Below, in pieces: positions 62,460 to 64,000 of a stretch of 64,000 nt of DNA; positions within the stretch are counted from its first letter, which is position 1; every line of letters begins with the position of its first letter. The position numbers were made by a program, and so were the translations under genes. The notes beneath the pieces were generated by a model. The model was not told where the DNA came from, searched no databases, and saw only the letters and a program-made list of their open reading frames with translations. Source of the DNA: Nesterenkonia haasae (GTDB lineage: Bacteria; Actinomycetota; Actinomycetes; Actinomycetales; Micrococcaceae); the NCBI RefSeq assembly GCF_010119385.1, contig NZ_VFIE01000019.1:355465-419464 (forward strand), given 5' to 3'.

Positions 62460-62835
62460 GGGGCCCATCATCAGACCTGACGTGCATGTGAGGTGCAAGT
62501 CCCAGTCTGGCGCTGAGTTGTTCAAGAGCTTCCAGCTCGGCGTCGATAGCCTGTTTCTCACTTTCAAGTCTGATTCGCGCCGCAGCCAACGACGCCGCCA
62601 GAGCCTGGTCGTTTCTGTTCGGATCGACCAGTGCCGGCAACAGTTCCTGGATTACCGAGCTGCAAAAGCCTGCCTCGAAGAGTTCCTGAATCTGGAGAAC
62701 ACGCGTTTCATCTTCGGCGCAGTAGACACGGTGGCCGGCAGAAGTGCGCTCCGGTGCGAGCAGCCCCTTCTCCTCGTAGTAACGCAGAGATCGAACGCTC
62801 ACACCAGTCTGCGCCGCGAGCTCACCTACCCTCAT
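62398..62835 (-). CDS. MerR-family regulator
   Basis: A 145-residue one-component regulator. MRVGELAAQTGVSVRSLRYY and EEKGLLAPERTSAGHRVYCA are a complete MerR winged HTH, followed by the dimer coiled coil (ARIRLESEKQAIDAELEALE). The residues after LGL (about 115-145) are read from the VOC gene's start in another frame and do not look native; the natural end may have been lost by a frameshift. No Cys metal site, so it belongs to the drug/redox rather than the metal-sensing group. ATG divergent from the ArsR gene. Confidence 0.85.
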   Translation of the reverse strand: MRVGELAAQTGVSVRSLRYYEEKGLLAPERTSAGHRVYCAEDETRVLQIQELFEAGFCSSVIQELLPALVDPNRNDQALAASLAAARIRLESEKQAIDAELEALEQLSARLGLAPHMHVRSDDGPHDSTRRPQTAPFDHRDRRLR

Positions 62836-62895
62836 GGACTTATTATCACTGACGAAACTCGCTTAGGCTTTTTCTTATGGTTCAGCGTTCGCTGT

Positions 62896-62917
62896 ATAGT
62901 CAGCATATGCTGACTAT
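62896..62917. promoter_or_regulatory. Perfect 22-bp palindrome over the ArsR/CmtR start codon
   Basis: Half-site ATAGTCAGCAT repeats inverted around 62906/62907. The ATG of the regulator (62907-62909) lies in it, so a bound repressor would cover the start of transcription and translation. Confidence 0.85.
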
Positions 62918-63266
62918 TGCTGCTCGCCTTGATGTGATGAACCGCCTCGGCCGAGCTATGGCGGATACAACTCGCGCCCGGATCCTGCTCTCCTTGCTTG
63001 AATCTCCCGGCTACCCAGCCCAACTCTCCCGCGACCTCGGCTTGACCCGGACCAATGTGTCGAACCACCTGGCTTGTCTCCGAGACTGCGGGATCGTGAG
63101 CACTGAACCCCAAGGCCGTCAAACCCGATATGAGATCGCAGATATCCATCTTGCCCGGGCGCTGAACTCTCTGTTGGAGACCACGCTGGCTGTCAATGAG
63201 GACGCTGCCTGCATCGACCCGCAGTGCCCACTTCCCGACTGCGCACCGGAAGATCTAAACCACTGA
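62907..63266 (+). CDS. cmtR: ArsR-family metal sensor, CmtR-like
   Basis: A 119-residue winged-helix repressor. ARLDVMNRLGRAMADTTRAR, SLLESPGYPAQLSRDLGLTR and TNVSNHLACLRDCGIVSTEP form the HTH. The L-x-C-L-x-x-C-G pair in the recognition helix is the alpha4 Cd/Pb site of CmtR (Cys57 and Cys61 in the mycobacterial protein), with additional C-terminal cysteines (CIDPQCPLPDC) in place of Cys102. ATG 62907 is used; it is in the operator palindrome and has no ribosome site, so the mRNA is probably leaderless. TGATG overlap with cadD. Cadmium/lead-responsive repressor of cadD. Confidence 0.9.
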   Translation: MLTIAARLDVMNRLGRAMADTTRARILLSLLESPGYPAQLSRDLGLTRTNVSNHLACLRDCGIVSTEPQGRQTRYEIADIHLARALNSLLETTLAVNEDAACIDPQCPLPDCAPEDLNH

Positions 63267-63862
63267 TGCTGACTGCCGCCCAGGCCGTTGTACTGTTCAT
63301 CGCCACCAATATCGACGACATCATCATCTTGTCCCTGTTCTTCGGCCGAGGCCAGGGCCAACCAGGGACAACCCGGAGAATACTGATGGGCCAATACCTG
63401 GGGTTCATCGCCATTCTGGGCGCTGCCGTCTTGATAGCCATAGGCGCAGACGTGCTTCTACCCGAAGAACTACTGCCTTACTTCGGACTAATCCCCTTAG
63501 GCCTGGGCGTTTGGGCGGCGTGGCGGTCATGGCGGAATCGCGGCGAGGAAGACAACGACGAGCTCCAGCTGAAGGATAAGCGGGTCTCTGTCGGCACCGT
63601 GGCGCTGGTGACCTTCGCCAACGGCGGGGACAATATCGGAGTCTACGTACCGGTGTTTGTCAGTATCAGCTGGTCTGCAGTCCTTGCCTTCTGCATCGTC
63701 TTCCTGATCCTGGTCGCTGCCCTGGTCTTCACTGCCCGATGGATCACATCCAGACGACCCATCGCTGAAGCCCTCGAGCGCTGGGAGAGCATCCTCTTTC
63801 CGACTGCGCTCATTGCCCTGGGAGCCATCATCCTGGTCAGCGGCGGGGCGTTCGGACTCTGA
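63266..63862 (+). CDS. cadD: CadD-family cadmium resistance transporter
   Basis: A 198-residue membrane protein with about five to six helices. The start MLTAAQAVVLFIATNIDDII (N-I-D-D) is the family hallmark and GQYLGFIAILGAAVLIAIGA follows; the second N-x-D-N (FANGGDNIGVYVPVF) is the matched half of the repeat. In staphylococci CadD confers cadmium resistance; LysE-like exporter fold. The ATG overlaps the stop of the regulator (TGATG), so both are cotranscribed and coupled. The pair makes a complete metal-responsive module. A 138-bp tail to the window end holds nothing I recognise. Confidence 0.9.
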   Translation: MLTAAQAVVLFIATNIDDIIILSLFFGRGQGQPGTTRRILMGQYLGFIAILGAAVLIAIGADVLLPEELLPYFGLIPLGLGVWAAWRSWRNRGEEDNDELQLKDKRVSVGTVALVTFANGGDNIGVYVPVFVSISWSAVLAFCIVFLILVAALVFTARWITSRRPIAEALERWESILFPTALIALGAIILVSGGAFGL

Positions 63863-64000
63863 ATACCCGCCTTCTGGACTCTCACCGTGTTCCTCTGGGG
63901 CCCTTAAGGCTGAACCCGAGGAACGGCTTCATCTGGGGAAACCTCCCGTAGCAGTCCGTCATACTTTTTGAACATTCTCCACTAGAGACTCTTTAATGTT

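Noticed and set aside
1..64000. tRNA, rRNA or CRISPR arrays
   Set aside because: No cloverleaf-like block with a CCA end, no ribosomal RNA sequence and no regular repeat-spacer array was noticed in reading; a dedicated RNA scan was not possible.

Overview
The window looks like chromosomal DNA of a high-G+C Gram-positive bacterium, most likely a Micrococcales (Micrococcaceae-like) actinobacterium. The grounds are purF-purM, a DUF3073 protein, a clpB preceded by an HspR-type HAIR site, a SipW-type signal peptidase with two matching substrates, an MmyB-type regulator family and a CmtR-like metal sensor. The genus cannot be fixed from sequence alone. No rRNA, tRNA or CRISPR array was seen.

Layout. 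0-3 kb: a three-gene export operon (two SipW-type exported proteins, then a signal peptidase fused to a second exported, wall-anchor-like module). 3-8.3 kb: housekeeping (purF, purM, a nucleoside hydrolase, a queuosine-precursor transporter). 8.3-15.7 kb: an MFS efflux pump with its TetR repressor, a sirtuin with DUF3073, a septum-formation-type membrane protein and clpB. 16-22.3 kb: accessory genes, including a cytidine-deaminase-like protein, a hydrolase, uncharacterised genes, a decayed gene and a SIR2-like protein. 22.6-30.5 kb: a siderophore-type ABC importer and a divergent CydDC-like heterodimeric ABC transporter, enclosed by two diverged 100-bp direct repeats, with an IS3-type transposase scar inside the left one.

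30.8-64 kb: a mosaic of oxidoreductases, hydrolases and their local regulators mixed with pseudogenes. Three MmyB-type regulators each sit beside a short-chain dehydrogenase. Several TetR, MarR and ArsR regulators face a single enzyme or transporter across a short intergenic region that carries clear palindromic operators. The right end holds a two-gene Ktr-type potassium uptake system and a cadmium-responsive cmtR-cadD-like pair.

The most striking property is decay. I find remnants or frameshifted copies of TetR, GntR, AraC, aldo/keto reductase, DUF4260, aldehyde dehydrogenase, a pyruvate-dehydrogenase-E1-like enzyme of about 2.3 kb, a 2-keto acid decarboxylase, an ABC permease, a squalene-cyclase-like protein and one uncharacterised gene. 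Many of these lie in what would otherwise look like empty or ORF-poor DNA. The best candidates for less-described biology are the signal peptidase fusion, the repeat-flanked iron/ABC block, the SIR2 neighbourhood and the repeated MmyB-SDR modules.
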